Source: Sulfurimonas sp.
GTDB taxonomy: Bacteria; Campylobacterota; Campylobacteria; Campylobacterales; Sulfurimonadaceae
DNA length: 64,000 nucleotides
NCBI RefSeq assembly: GCF_028694605.1
Contig: NZ_JAQVKP010000010.1
Coordinates: 1-64,000, forward strand
Direction of reading: 5' to 3'
The stretch's first letter is position 1, and each line of letters opens with the position of its first letter. Positions 54,763-63,247 of this stretch are shown here, in pieces. A program made the translations under genes and the position numbers. The notes beneath the pieces are model-generated. The model worked only from the letters and a program-made list of their open reading frames with translations. It was not told where the DNA came from and did not search any database.

Positions 54763-55829
54763 TTATCTTCACTCGCAGTTTTCTCTTTTAGCTGACCGCA
54801 TGCCGCACTTATATCTATGCCTTTAGAGTCACGGATGGTGCATAAAAGCCCATGGCTGATAAGATATTCTTGAAAAGCAACCATATCTTTTTTCTCCGGT
54901 CTCTCATAAAGGGTGTCCGGATATGGATTGAAGTAGATGAGATTTACTTTTGCTTTGATGCCTGAGAGAAGCTTTACAAGCTTTTTAGCGGAGCCTAAGT
55001 CATCATTTTTGTTTTTAATGACGAGATATTCAAACATAACTCTTTTTCTTGTATCAATCGGGAAGCGTTTTACGGCATCTATGATAGAGGCTATGTTATG
55101 TGCTTTGTTCATAGGGATGAGTTCTGTTCTTAGCGCATCATCAACCGCATGAAGCGAAATGGCGATGTGGACACCCAAGTCCATCTCTCCCAGTTTGTCT
55201 ATCTTTGTGCTTAAACCGCTTGTTGAGACCGTTTGTCTTTTGCCGGAGATTGCCAGTCCCTCTTCTTCCTGAAATATCTCTATCGCTTTTGCAAGGTTTG
55301 CAAGATTGTCAAGCGGTTCGCCCATGCCCATATAGACTATGTTTATCATTCTGTTATGTTTGTGGTGATTGTCTCGTTTGAGCGCAACAACTTGAGCGAC
55401 AATCTCCGCCGCACTCAAATCCCTTGTAAAACCGCCTTTGGCAGTGAGACAAAAGGCACACCCTACTTTGCATCCGACTTGCGTGGAGACACAGATGGTG
55501 TATTTTGCTTCCTGCGTAACATTTCCCTCTTCATCCGTTATCTCCTCTTTCATCTTTAGCCAAACAGTCTCGATGGTTTTAGCGTCTTGTAGTTCAAAAA
55601 GGTACTTTATGGTTCCATCTGATGCGACCTCTTTTTTTACGATTTTCAAAGGGTCTATAACAAATTTCTCGCTTAGTTCATCACGCAATGTTTTTGGCAG
55701 ATTTTTCATCTCATCGTATGATGTTACATAGTTATGATAGAGCCAACCGTAAATCTGTTTTGCTCGAAATGATGGTTTTACTTCTGTTAGTAACTCTTTG
55801 AGGGTAAATTGATAAAGGGAAGGTTTCAT
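54759..55829 (-). CDS. rlmN: Dual-specificity RNA methyltransferase RlmN
   Basis: A 356-residue radical-SAM enzyme that methylates 23S rRNA A2503 and tRNA A37. The radical SAM cysteines are in VGCKVGCAFCLTAKGGF and the substrate-forming cysteine in DISAACGQL. GEPLDN and the LIYFNPYPD region are as expected. It overlaps the upstream phosphorylase gene by 4 bases and the 35-residue gene downstream, so hisF, the phosphorylase, rlmN and the peptide form one run. Confidence 0.95.
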   Translation of the reverse strand: MKPSLYQFTLKELLTEVKPSFRAKQIYGWLYHNYVTSYDEMKNLPKTLRDELSEKFVIDPLKIVKKEVASDGTIKYLFELQDAKTIETVWLKMKEEITDEEGNVTQEAKYTICVSTQVGCKVGCAFCLTAKGGFTRDLSAAEIVAQVVALKRDNHHKHNRMINIVYMGMGEPLDNLANLAKAIEIFQEEEGLAISGKRQTVSTSGLSTKIDKLGEMDLGVHIAISLHAVDDALRTELIPMNKAHNIASIIDAVKRFPIDTRKRVMFEYLVIKNKNDDLGSAKKLVKLLSGIKAKVNLIYFNPYPDTLYERPEKKDMVAFQEYLISHGLLCTIRDSKGIDISAACGQLKEKTASEDK

Positions 55830-56368
55830 TTTTTTGTTAGCTCCTTTATTCGTTTTTTTACATGTTCATTTAGCAGTTGTTTTGCTTTTTCATGATTTTG
55901 TATAAAATCCTGATGCGCATTTTTGTTAGTGTAGTTTGTTATACAAAAAACTCCACCGGCTGGTATGTTAAACTCTTGCGCTACTTTTAAAACTGCAAAA
56001 AATTCCATATTTTCGATGCCGATTCCTAGGCGCAAAAACTTTTTTGTTAGCTCTTCGTTAGTAGAGATATAGTTGGAAGAATTGACGATAACATCTTTTT
56101 TGTTAGTTGTGTTAGTTGAGATAACATTGTCCAGTGGCGTATAAGCGTCGCCTGACAAAAAAGCAAGTTCGATATTTGATGCGGTTTTTGATTCGGCGAT
56201 GTCAAAGATACCCAGCTCACCATAGCTTCCGGCACTCCCTACAAAAAGTAAAAATTCTGGTTTGTCAAAAAGGCATGCTCTTGTGAGATTTACGGTTGTC
56301 TCTATCAACCCTACTCCCATAGGTGTGGCAAAATCAAAAGTTTCATTGTTCCCAGCACAGATAATCAT
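55826..56368 (-). CDS. Purine-nucleoside phosphorylase/MTAN-like protein
   Basis: A 180-residue cytoplasmic protein. [28 protein letters not shown] and the [16 protein letters not shown]-like [32 protein letters not shown] fit the nucleoside phosphorylase/nucleosidase superfamily (the conserved E in ENMEFFA and the phosphate/base site). It is shorter than typical family members (about 230-240 residues), so substrate and activity are uncertain. It overlaps hisF by 4 bases and rlmN by 4 bases. Confidence 0.75.
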   Translation of the reverse strand: MIICAGNNETFDFATPMGVGLIETTVNLTRACLFDKPEFLLFVGSAGSYGELGIFDIAESKTASNIELAFLSGDAYTPLDNVISTNTTNKKDVIVNSSNYISTNEELTKKFLRLGIGIENMEFFAVLKVAQEFNIPAGGVFCITNYTNKNAHQDFIQNHEKAKQLLNEHVKKRIKELTKK

Positions 56369-57126
56369 AGACGAACCGGAATATTATTTGCGTGGAGATA
56401 GTGCTTGAGATCCATGATATCTATCTCTTTGTAGTGAAATATACTCGCCGCAAGTGCAGCATCCGCACCATGCTCAAATGCTTCTTTTATATGTTCCATC
56501 GTTCCTGCCCCACCACTTGCTATCACGGGCACATTGACTGCTCGGCTGATGAGTTCTGTGATAGTTAGCTCAAATCCTGCTTTTGTACCGTCTGCATCCA
56601 TGGATGTTAAAAGTATCTCACCGCTTCCTCTATCGACTGCCTCTTTTGCCCATTCCACTGCATCGAGTCCAGTGTCAACTCTTCCGCCGTTGAGATAAAC
56701 ATGGTATCTGTCTCCGGTTTTTTTAACATCAATTGCCGTGACAATGCACTGTGAGCCAAATCTCTTTGCGCCTTCATCTATAAGTTCAGGTCTTTTGACG
56801 GCTGCCGAATTTACACTTACTTTGTCGCAGCCGACATTTAAAAGTTTGTAAATATCCTCAAGTTTTCGTATGCCGCCGCCGACTGTTAGGGGAATGAAAA
56901 CTTCTTTTGCAACCTGTGCAACGATATCTACAATCGTATCACGGTTGTCGCATGATGCAGTGATGTCGAGAAATGTAATCTCATCCGCACCTTCTTGGTT
57001 GTATCTTTTTGCAACCTCTACAGGGTCGCCTGCATCTTTGAGACCGACAAAGTTAACACCCTTGACAACACGCCCGTCTTTAACATCAAGACACGGGATA
57101 ATTCTTTTTGCAAAGTAGTTATTCAA
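56365..57126 (-). CDS. hisF: Imidazole glycerol phosphate synthase cyclase subunit HisF
   Basis: A 253-residue TIM-barrel that, with HisH, makes IGP and AICAR in histidine synthesis. [19 protein letters not shown] includes the catalytic Asp, and [25 protein letters not shown] and [13 protein letters not shown] are phosphate-binding blocks. I start at TTG 57126 (LNNYFAKR), which gives the standard HisF length and has AAAGG upstream; the longer frame to 57171 does not look conserved. Confidence 0.93.
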   Translation of the reverse strand: MNNYFAKRIIPCLDVKDGRVVKGVNFVGLKDAGDPVEVAKRYNQEGADEITFLDITASCDNRDTIVDIVAQVAKEVFIPLTVGGGIRKLEDIYKLLNVGCDKVSVNSAAVKRPELIDEGAKRFGSQCIVTAIDVKKTGDRYHVYLNGGRVDTGLDAVEWAKEAVDRGSGEILLTSMDADGTKAGFELTITELISRAVNVPVIASGGAGTMEHIKEAFEHGADAALAASIFHYKEIDIMDLKHYLHANNIPVRL

Positions 57127-57223
57127 AATAAAAGCCTTTGATAATATTGTAAAATTATACTTATTTATCACTTATAGTTGTATTTGGCAGCAACTTTCAA
57201 AATAGACCTCTAAAAGAAGCTGA

Positions 57224-57241
57224 ATGTTTCACATGAAACAT
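57224..57241. other. parS-like palindromic site (copy 2, intergenic)
   Basis: The 18-mer ATGTTTCACATGAAACAT is identical to the one at 54019-54036 and one base from the consensus ParB site. This copy is in the hisF-rsmA gap, free of coding constraint, which strengthens the case that both are functional ParB binding sites. Confidence 0.6.
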
Positions 57242-57312
57242 TTTTGCTTATTGTGATAAAAAAACAGCAGTATTAACTAAACATAAGCAAAATTATAATA
57301 TAATCGCCCTCA

Positions 57313-58119
57313 ATGGAAAAAATTGTAGCTAAAAAGAAATTTGGACAGAATTTCTTAAAAGACAAAACTGTTTTACAAAAAATCGTCGAAGCGATGCCCA
57401 ACAACGACCATAAAATCGTAGAGATTGGACCTGGCTTAGGTGATTTAACTAAATATTTAGTAGATGTCAAAAGTGTAGAAGCTTTTGAGGTCGATACCGA
57501 TTTGTGTAAACTGTTGCAAAATAAGTTTGAAAAAGAGATCGCAACCAACCGCCTTCGCATAAATTGCGGGGATGTTTTAACGGCTTGGAAGAGTGAACTT
57601 ATAGAAGAGTCGTATGATTTAGTGGCAAATTTGCCATACTATATAGCGACAAATATCATTCTAAAAGCCCTCGCAGATCCAAAATGCAAAAATATACTTG
57701 TAATGGTGCAACTTGAAGTTGCAGAGAAGTTTTGCGCTCGTGAGGGTGATAAAGTTTTTGGATCTTTGGGTATTATAACCCAGAGTGTCGGAGATGCACA
57801 CATAGTTGTGAAGGTTCCGCCAACGGCTTTTGAACCACAGCCAAAAATAGACTCCGCAGTTTTTTTGATACAGAAAAAGAGTGATAGAAGTGATGAATAT
57901 TTTGAGGATATGCTAAGAGTTGCATTTGCACAGCCTCGAAAAACTCTGATGAAAAATCTATCAGCGGTGTATGAAAAAAACATGCTTCAAGAAGCTTTTG
58001 AAAAGCTATTGCTTACACAAACCATTCGTCCTCATCAAGTCTCTACGCTTGACTATCACCAACTCTATAAACTAACAAGGAGTTTGGATGGAACAACAAG
58101 AGAGTCAGGAAAGCGTTAA
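57313..58119 (+). CDS. rsmA: 16S rRNA dimethyladenosine transferase RsmA (KsgA)
   Basis: A 268-residue SAM-dependent enzyme that dimethylates two adenines near the 3' end of 16S rRNA. KKKFGQNFLKD at the N-terminus, SAM motif VEIGPGLGDLTKYL, and NLPYYIATNII are diagnostic. The ATG at 57313 is used. Its last 32 bases overlap the RNase J gene, and an AAGGAG site for that gene lies inside rsmA. The pair forms an operon as in Helicobacter. Confidence 0.94.
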   Translation: MEKIVAKKKFGQNFLKDKTVLQKIVEAMPNNDHKIVEIGPGLGDLTKYLVDVKSVEAFEVDTDLCKLLQNKFEKEIATNRLRINCGDVLTAWKSELIEESYDLVANLPYYIATNIILKALADPKCKNILVMVQLEVAEKFCAREGDKVFGSLGIITQSVGDAHIVVKVPPTAFEPQPKIDSAVFLIQKKSDRSDEYFEDMLRVAFAQPRKTLMKNLSAVYEKNMLQEAFEKLLLTQTIRPHQVSTLDYHQLYKLTRSLDGTTRESGKR

Positions 58120-60037
58120 AAGCATTTCTCAAGAAAATCGTAAACAGTACAACAACAATAAAAGACATAATAGTAATGGCAGACCAAATAACCAAAATGT
58201 CGATAAGCCTGCAACACAATCAAATGCAAATGCAAATGCAGCAAATAAAAATAAAAATATTTCAAAGGGGCGTCGTCGTCAAGGTTTGCCGGTAGATGAA
58301 AACCTCAAAGCATTTGTTGAACTTAACCAAGAATCACACAGACAGAGACTTAACCCTCACTATAAATTGGATTTAAACTCAAGAGACAAAGTTCGTATTA
58401 CACCGCTTGGCGGATTGGGTGAAATCGGCGGAAATATTACAGTATTTGAAACACAAAATGAGGCGATTCTTGTCGATGTCGGGATGAGTTTCCCAGATGA
58501 AGACATGCATGGCGTTGATATCTTAGTTCCGGATTTTGCATATATCCGTGAGATAAAAGATAAGATAAAAGCAGTTATCATCACTCACGCTCACGAAGAC
58601 CATATCGGTGCGATGCCTTATCTTTACAAAGAGATGCAATTTCCTATTTATGGCTCTCCTCTTCCTCTTGCGATGATAGCAAGTAAGTTTGATGAGCATC
58701 ATATTAGAGAGTTTAAACAGTACTTTAATCCGATTGAAAAGAGAAAAATCTATAAAATCGGCGAAGATTTTGAGATAGAGTGGATGCATATGACCCACTC
58801 AATCGTTGATTCTTCTTCTCTTGCTATCACTACGGCATGCGGAACTGTCATCCATACCGGAGACTTTAAAATCGACCATACGCCGGTTGATGGCTACACT
58901 GCAGATTTGCATAGACTTGCATACTATGGAGACAAGGGAGTTCTTTGTCTGCTAAGTGACTCAACAAACTCTTACAACACTGTTTCAACGCCTTCAGAAC
59001 TAAGTGTTGCGCCTGCGATGGATAGAGTATTTGCAAAGGCAGAAGGAAGAGTTCTCCTCTCCACTTTTAGCTCAAATATACACCGTGTATATCAGGCTAT
59101 TCAGTATGGTATGAAGTATGGACGTAAAGTCTGTATTATCGGGCGTTCTATGGAGAGAAATATTGAAGTAGCGATGCAGTATGATTATATCAAGCTCCCA
59201 AAAAACATTTTCGTAGAGCCTGAGCAGCTTGCAACTATGAATGACAAAGAGATTCTTATTGTGACAACAGGTTCGCAAGGCGAGACAAGCTCTGCTCTGT
59301 TTAGAATGTCTATCGGTGAACATAGACATGTAAAGATTAAGCCTACGGATTTGATTGTTCTCTCATCACGCCCTATTCCCGGAAATGAGGGTTCTATCTC
59401 CGCGATGCTTAACCACTTACAGCGTGCCGGTGCAAAAGTGTCCAACGACAGAGATATTCACGTCTCGGGTCACGCTTCCATAGAGGAGCAAAAGCTTATG
59501 CTTCGTTTGGTAAATCCTAAGTTCTTCTTGCCTATCCATGGAGAGTATAACCATGTTATGAAGCATAAAGAGACTGCTATGATGTGTGGCGTTCCTGAGC
59601 GTAATATCTATATCATGAACGATGGAGACACCATAGAAATCGCTCCAAAATATATGAGAAAAGTCAAAACGGTAAGAACCGGTAAAACATATATAGATAA
59701 CCAAAATAATCATAAAATCGATGATGATATCGTTATCGACCGTCAGAAACTTGCATCAGACGGTATTGTTGTTATTGTTGCGCAGATTGACGGACAGCAC
59801 TCTACAATGCTTTCAAAGCCAAATGTTACCTCTTTTGGTCTTGTTGCAGACAAGCAGGATAAACAGTTCGCAAAAGAGATGGAGGATGTCTTAGAACACT
59901 TCCTTAGCAACATCAAAGAGGGTCTGCTTGAAAACCCAAGAGCGCTTGAAAATGACCTTCGCCAAGCTGTGAGAAAGCATATTTATAGAAGAATGAAAAA
60001 GTATCCGCTTATCGTTCCGCATATTTTTGTGATGTAA
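58088..60037 (+). CDS. Ribonuclease J
   Basis: A 649-residue metallo-beta-lactamase RNase with 5'-exo and endo activity. An N-terminal disordered extension of about 95 residues, rich in Asn, Gln and Lys, precedes the core, as in Helicobacter RNase J. The core has LGGLGEIGGNITVFE, the zinc motif ITHAHEDHIGAMPYL, HTGDFKIDHTPVDG and the beta-CASP motif VLSSRPIPGNEGSI, with PIHGEYNHVMKH near the end. It is the main RNA-decay nuclease in this phylum. AAGGAG is at a normal distance before the ATG. Confidence 0.95.
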   Translation: MEQQESQESVKSISQENRKQYNNNKRHNSNGRPNNQNVDKPATQSNANANAANKNKNISKGRRRQGLPVDENLKAFVELNQESHRQRLNPHYKLDLNSRDKVRITPLGGLGEIGGNITVFETQNEAILVDVGMSFPDEDMHGVDILVPDFAYIREIKDKIKAVIITHAHEDHIGAMPYLYKEMQFPIYGSPLPLAMIASKFDEHHIREFKQYFNPIEKRKIYKIGEDFEIEWMHMTHSIVDSSSLAITTACGTVIHTGDFKIDHTPVDGYTADLHRLAYYGDKGVLCLLSDSTNSYNTVSTPSELSVAPAMDRVFAKAEGRVLLSTFSSNIHRVYQAIQYGMKYGRKVCIIGRSMERNIEVAMQYDYIKLPKNIFVEPEQLATMNDKEILIVTTGSQGETSSALFRMSIGEHRHVKIKPTDLIVLSSRPIPGNEGSISAMLNHLQRAGAKVSNDRDIHVSGHASIEEQKLMLRLVNPKFFLPIHGEYNHVMKHKETAMMCGVPERNIYIMNDGDTIEIAPKYMRKVKTVRTGKTYIDNQNNHKIDDDIVIDRQKLASDGIVVIVAQIDGQHSTMLSKPNVTSFGLVADKQDKQFAKEMEDVLEHFLSNIKEGLLENPRALENDLRQAVRKHIYRRMKKYPLIVPHIFVM

Positions 60038-60049
60038 TATACAGAGTTT

Positions 60050-61315
60050 TTATCTCTGTATATCTCTGTACCCATCCTCTTCACTCATCATTGTTCCGTA
60101 AATCCGTACTGTTTTTCTATCGTTTTGTTTAAACTCTTTTGTGTATCCCATATAGTGGTTGATAAGAGTGTAGATATCGTTGTGGGATGCTATTTTTTCA
60201 AGGTGCATTTCAAGGTTTGAGTGCATCACAAGCGGCACGGAGTAAATCTCTTTCTCAAATCTGTTATGACCCGTCTTTCCATTTTCACCAAGCATCTCTC
60301 CATGATCTGAGACAAAGATAAAAATATATGGTTTTGAGGAGTTACTGCTTACATAAGCGATAAGTTGGCGCAAGACAGTATCCGAATAGAGCATAGAGAG
60401 ATGGTATCTTTGCTCTATTGAGGTGCTTCTACTTGCATTTTCATAGTAAATATAAGGGCTGTGCTCCCCTTGCATCTGGAGTACGATAAAATTTTTCTCA
60501 TCCAAAGAGAGAGTTTTGAGATGTGTGAGCAGCTCTTTATCGTCCCGCGAACCTTCCACTTTAAATGTATCTATATGCCCAGTGGAGAGATAAGGGAGTA
60601 TGTATTGCAAACTCTTTTGACTTTGCGTTGTAAAAAAAGATGTCTTGTAGCCGTTTTGTTTTGCCAGCAAAAAGAGATTGTTTTGCAAATCTAGCGTTTT
60701 TGGAGAGAGTGCGCCATTGAGAAGCAGAGGCAGGGCAATATCGGTATTTGTCGCTCCGCTTAGTATGGTTTTGTAGTTGTAGTTTTCAAATATCTTATAA
60801 CGCTCTTTGAGGTGTTCACGGCTTCTCATACTCTCGCCCAGCACTAAAATAATGTTGTTATCGCTCCGGTAGAGCGGTATATTTTTATGCTCCTCACTTT
60901 TTTGAATGACACCCTGCCCTTTTTGTAAAAAAAGAGCTTTGACACTCTCTTTGATGAGCACAAGTGAAGCATCATGCAGTTTTTCTTGAAGCCAAAAGGA
61001 AAATAGCAGAAAAAGAGAGAGCAAAAATGCCGGAATAGTGCTTTTTTTATAACTCATAGATATGACAATAAAAGAGGTTACCCCAACCACAAAAAGTGGA
61101 TAAAGCACCATTTCATAAAGAGTTCCAAGTGTCTCAAACGTTTCTGTTATATGTGTAAAAAACAGATAAACATCACTAGAGCGAACATGTGTACCAAAGT
61201 AGGCGATAAAAGTAAAATGGATAAGATATAAACTCTCTAAGGCGATAAGAAGAATTTTAAAATAGTTAGATTTTGAAAAAAGAGAAAGCAGCGCAAAGAG
61301 CATCAAAAATTCCAA
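60050..61315 (-). pseudogene. Phosphoethanolamine transferase-like sulfatase-fold protein, N-terminus apparently frameshifted
   Basis: The open part encodes 421 residues: membrane helices up to about residue 110, then an EptA/sulfatase-like catalytic domain (ILVLGESMRS, GATNTDIALPLLLNG with the probable Thr nucleophile, VSDHGEMLGENG). Such enzymes add phosphoethanolamine to lipid A or flagella. This frame has only a TTG start at 61315 and begins in a membrane helix; upstream in the same frame more membrane-type sequence is open. A separate frame from ATG 61457 carries KTAIFLASALLSKLPFF, the expected first helix, and ends at a stop near the A6/A7 tracts at 61341-61357. One base too many there explains both. 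Confidence 0.6.
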
Positions 61316-61524
61316 AAGTGAAAACTCAAATCCACTCTGAAAAAAGAGTAAAAAAAGGTAGTTTTGAAAGTAAAGCAGAAGCGAGAAAAATAGCAGTTTT
61401 ATTTGAGAGCCTTTGTGATAAAACAGATAGTTTTAAATTAAAAAAATATATTAGCATATAAAGCCCGACTTTGGAATATTTGAAATAACATAAAAATTTT
61501 TATGAATATGATAAAATACATTTT

Positions 61525-61824
61525 ATGAACACACAATACGAAATAATAAATTTTTTACAAAACAATCGTAAGCTTTTGTTAGAAAAATATCATGTCACAA
61601 AGATAGGTCTCTTTGGTTCTTTTGCTCGTAATGAACAACAAGAGAATAGCGATGTTGATTTATTGGTAGAGCTTGAAGATGGCACACAAAATATTTATGA
61701 TTTAAAAGATTCTCTTAAACAATTTCTCTCTTCTTCCTTTAATCGCAGCGTGGATATCGCTCGGGAGAAATATCTCAAACCCTATGCAAGAGAACAAATT
61801 TTAAAAGATACTTTGTATGTATGA
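61525..61824 (+). CDS. MntA-type minimal nucleotidyltransferase antitoxin
   Basis: A 99-residue protein with the MNT signature GLFGSFARNEQQENSDVDLLVELED (GSFAR, then D-x-D). MntA antitoxins inactivate their HEPN partner by AMPylating a tyrosine near its active site. The following HEPN gene overlaps by 8 bases, so the two are coupled. The MNT gene is complete with all key residues. Confidence 0.85.
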   Translation: MNTQYEIINFLQNNRKLLLEKYHVTKIGLFGSFARNEQQENSDVDLLVELEDGTQNIYDLKDSLKQFLSSSFNRSVDIAREKYLKPYAREQILKDTLYV

Positions 61825-62141
61825 CAATATCGCTTTTAATCTTCATGCTCTTGTTGAATCTATTGAAAAAATAGAGCTATACTCAAAAGATTTTGATGAC
61901 GCAGATGAATTTTATCATGACCAAAAAAGCTTTGATGCTTCAATTTATAGTAATAGGCGAAATAATTTTTCGATTAGATGAAAAGTTTAAAATTTCTCAT
62001 AGTGAAATACCTTGGCAAAAAATAAAAGATTTTAGAAATATTATTGCACATGATTACTTTGGTATAGATGCAGATGAGATTTGGGATATCATAAATAATA
62101 AGCTTTTACCTTTGAAAAATGATATTAATGGATTGCTATAA
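61817..62141 (+). pseudogene. HepT-type HEPN ribonuclease toxin, frameshifted
   Basis: The first frame starts at ATG 61817 (MYDNIAFNLHALVESIEKIELY...) and runs off family after the A6 tract at 61923-61928. The second frame continues as LMLQFIVIGEIIFRLDEKF with the HEPN active site RNIIAHDY, where R-x4-H is the RNase motif and the Tyr is the AMPylation target. Removing one A from the tract joins them into a normal-length HEPN protein. As written, the toxin is probably lost unless slippage restores it. Confidence 0.7.
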
Positions 62142-62190
62142 TTAAATAGTGTCAGTCACTTTTTTGAAGTGGTACAGGAATTAGTGAATC

Positions 62191-62358
62191 GTTATGGCCC
62201 CCTTTCTCACTCGGATATGCTATAATTTAAGCGTATCTGCTATCGCTATTGCCATTGTTATAGCCCCCTTTCTCACTCGGATATGCTATAATTTAACAAG
62301 TTTTGATAAGTCTTTTAAGTTTGTTATAGCCCCCTTTCTCACTCGGATATGCTATAAT
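62191..62358 (+). CRISPR. CRISPR array, type II-C-like, three repeats and two spacers
   Basis: Three 36-nt repeats at 62191-62226, 62257-62292 and 62323-62358 begin GTTATAGCCCCC and end GGATATGCTATAAT; the last two are identical and the first has one change (A to G at position 6). The spacers, 62227-62256 and 62293-62322, are exactly 30 nt. The repeat closely resembles that of the Neisseria meningitidis type II-C locus (GTTGTAGCTCCC...GTGCTACAAT). Its 3' end is an extended -10 promoter (TGCTATAAT), as in Neisseria, where each repeat starts its own crRNA. A matching tracrRNA lies downstream. No cas gene is in the window. Confidence 0.93.
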
Positions 62359-62371
62359 CTTCTTCTCTAAA

Positions 62372-62392
62372 GCCCTGCGGTAGGCGGTTTTT
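62372..62392 (+). terminator. Possible terminator after the CRISPR array
   Basis: GCC (62372-62374) and GGC (62383-62385) can pair around an 8-nt loop, followed by GGTTTTTT. The stem is short, but the T-run directly after it supports an intrinsic terminator ending array transcripts before the tracrRNA promoter. Confidence 0.4.
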
Positions 62393-62431
62393 TACCAATT
62401 TTTTTATAAAAAAAATATTATATCATAACAG

Positions 62432-62525
62432 ATATAGTTTATCCGAGTGAGAAACGAGTGGGCTATAATAAGCAGGTTATGGTTCCTGCGCAAGGCTCTG
62501 AACATTGTTCATCCTCAAAAAAACC
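62432..62525 (+). ncRNA. tracrRNA for the type II-C-like array
   Basis: The anti-repeat has ATCCGAGTGAGAAA (62441-62454) and GGGCTATAAT (62460-62469), which pair with the repeat 5' half including one G-U pair; a short bulge separates them. The tail then reads AATAAGCAGG, a GCAGG/CCTGC hairpin (62472-62489), GCGCAAGGCTCTG and a TGAAC/GTTCA hairpin (62499-62511). The segment GCAAGGCTCTG parallels GCAACGCTCTG in the Neisseria tracrRNA. An AT-rich -10-like TATTATATC lies about 62416-62424, so transcription may begin near 62430. Ends are approximate. Confidence 0.85.
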
Positions 62526-62635
62526 AATTCTTTCATGCCAAGCTGCAATAAATTGAAATATAAATTAAATTACATAAACTTCTCAGCAACTTATCGGTAC
62601 CCTATCACTTATAAAAAATTCTAAAAGGCATAACA

Positions 62636-63220
62636 TTGTCAGATAAACAAGATACAGAATTTGAAAATGCAGTAAAAACAATGATGCTCCATGTTGGGGA
62701 AAACCCAAGCAGAGAAGGACTTTTAAAAACTCCGCAAAGAGTTAAAAAAGCATATGAGTTTATCTTCGGCGGGTATAAAGAAGATCCAAGGGAGATACTT
62801 AAGTCCGCTCTTTTTACAAGCTCAAACGATGAGATGGTGCTTTTAAAAGACATAGAATTTTACTCTACTTGCGAACACCATCTTTTGCCTATAATAGGGC
62901 GTGTTCATGTGGCATATATACCAAATGGTAAAGTAGTAGGGCTTTCAAAAATTCCTCGCGTAGTCAATGTGTTTGCACGCCGTATGCAGATTCAAGAGCA
63001 GTTGACGGAACAGATAGCCGATGCCATTATGGATACGATTCAGCCAAAAGGTGTGGCAGTCGTTATACAGGCAAGACACATGTGTATGGAGATGAGAGGT
63101 GTTGAAAAAATCAACTCAACCACAACTTCGTCGGCTCTTCGCGGGTTATTTAAAAAAGATGAAAAAACAAGAAGCGAATTTTTCTCTTTGATAAACTCTC
63201 CTAACGGTTCACGTTATTAG
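62636..63220 (+). CDS. folE: GTP cyclohydrolase I
   Basis: A 194-residue enzyme that converts GTP to dihydroneopterin triphosphate for folate synthesis. Zinc ligands are in [21 protein letters not shown] and [27 protein letters not shown] is conserved. The start is TTG at 62636 (AAAGG upstream). It lies just past the CRISPR region, so the array has no link to its function. Confidence 0.93.
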   Translation: MSDKQDTEFENAVKTMMLHVGENPSREGLLKTPQRVKKAYEFIFGGYKEDPREILKSALFTSSNDEMVLLKDIEFYSTCEHHLLPIIGRVHVAYIPNGKVVGLSKIPRVVNVFARRMQIQEQLTEQIADAIMDTIQPKGVAVVIQARHMCMEMRGVEKINSTTTSSALRGLFKKDEKTRSEFFSLINSPNGSRY

Positions 63221-63247
63221 AGTTATGCCAAGCAAAGGACTTCCGCA

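Noticed and set aside
61273-61461. Plus-strand 62-codon frame, very basic
   Set aside because: It is antisense to the membrane N-terminus of the EptA-like gene; the minus-strand frames read as membrane helices, and the basic composition is what the complement of such helices gives.
62134-62142. TGCTATAAT as the end of a further degenerate CRISPR repeat
   Set aside because: Only the last nine bases match and the distance to the next repeat (48 nt) is not a spacer length; more likely an upstream promoter or chance.
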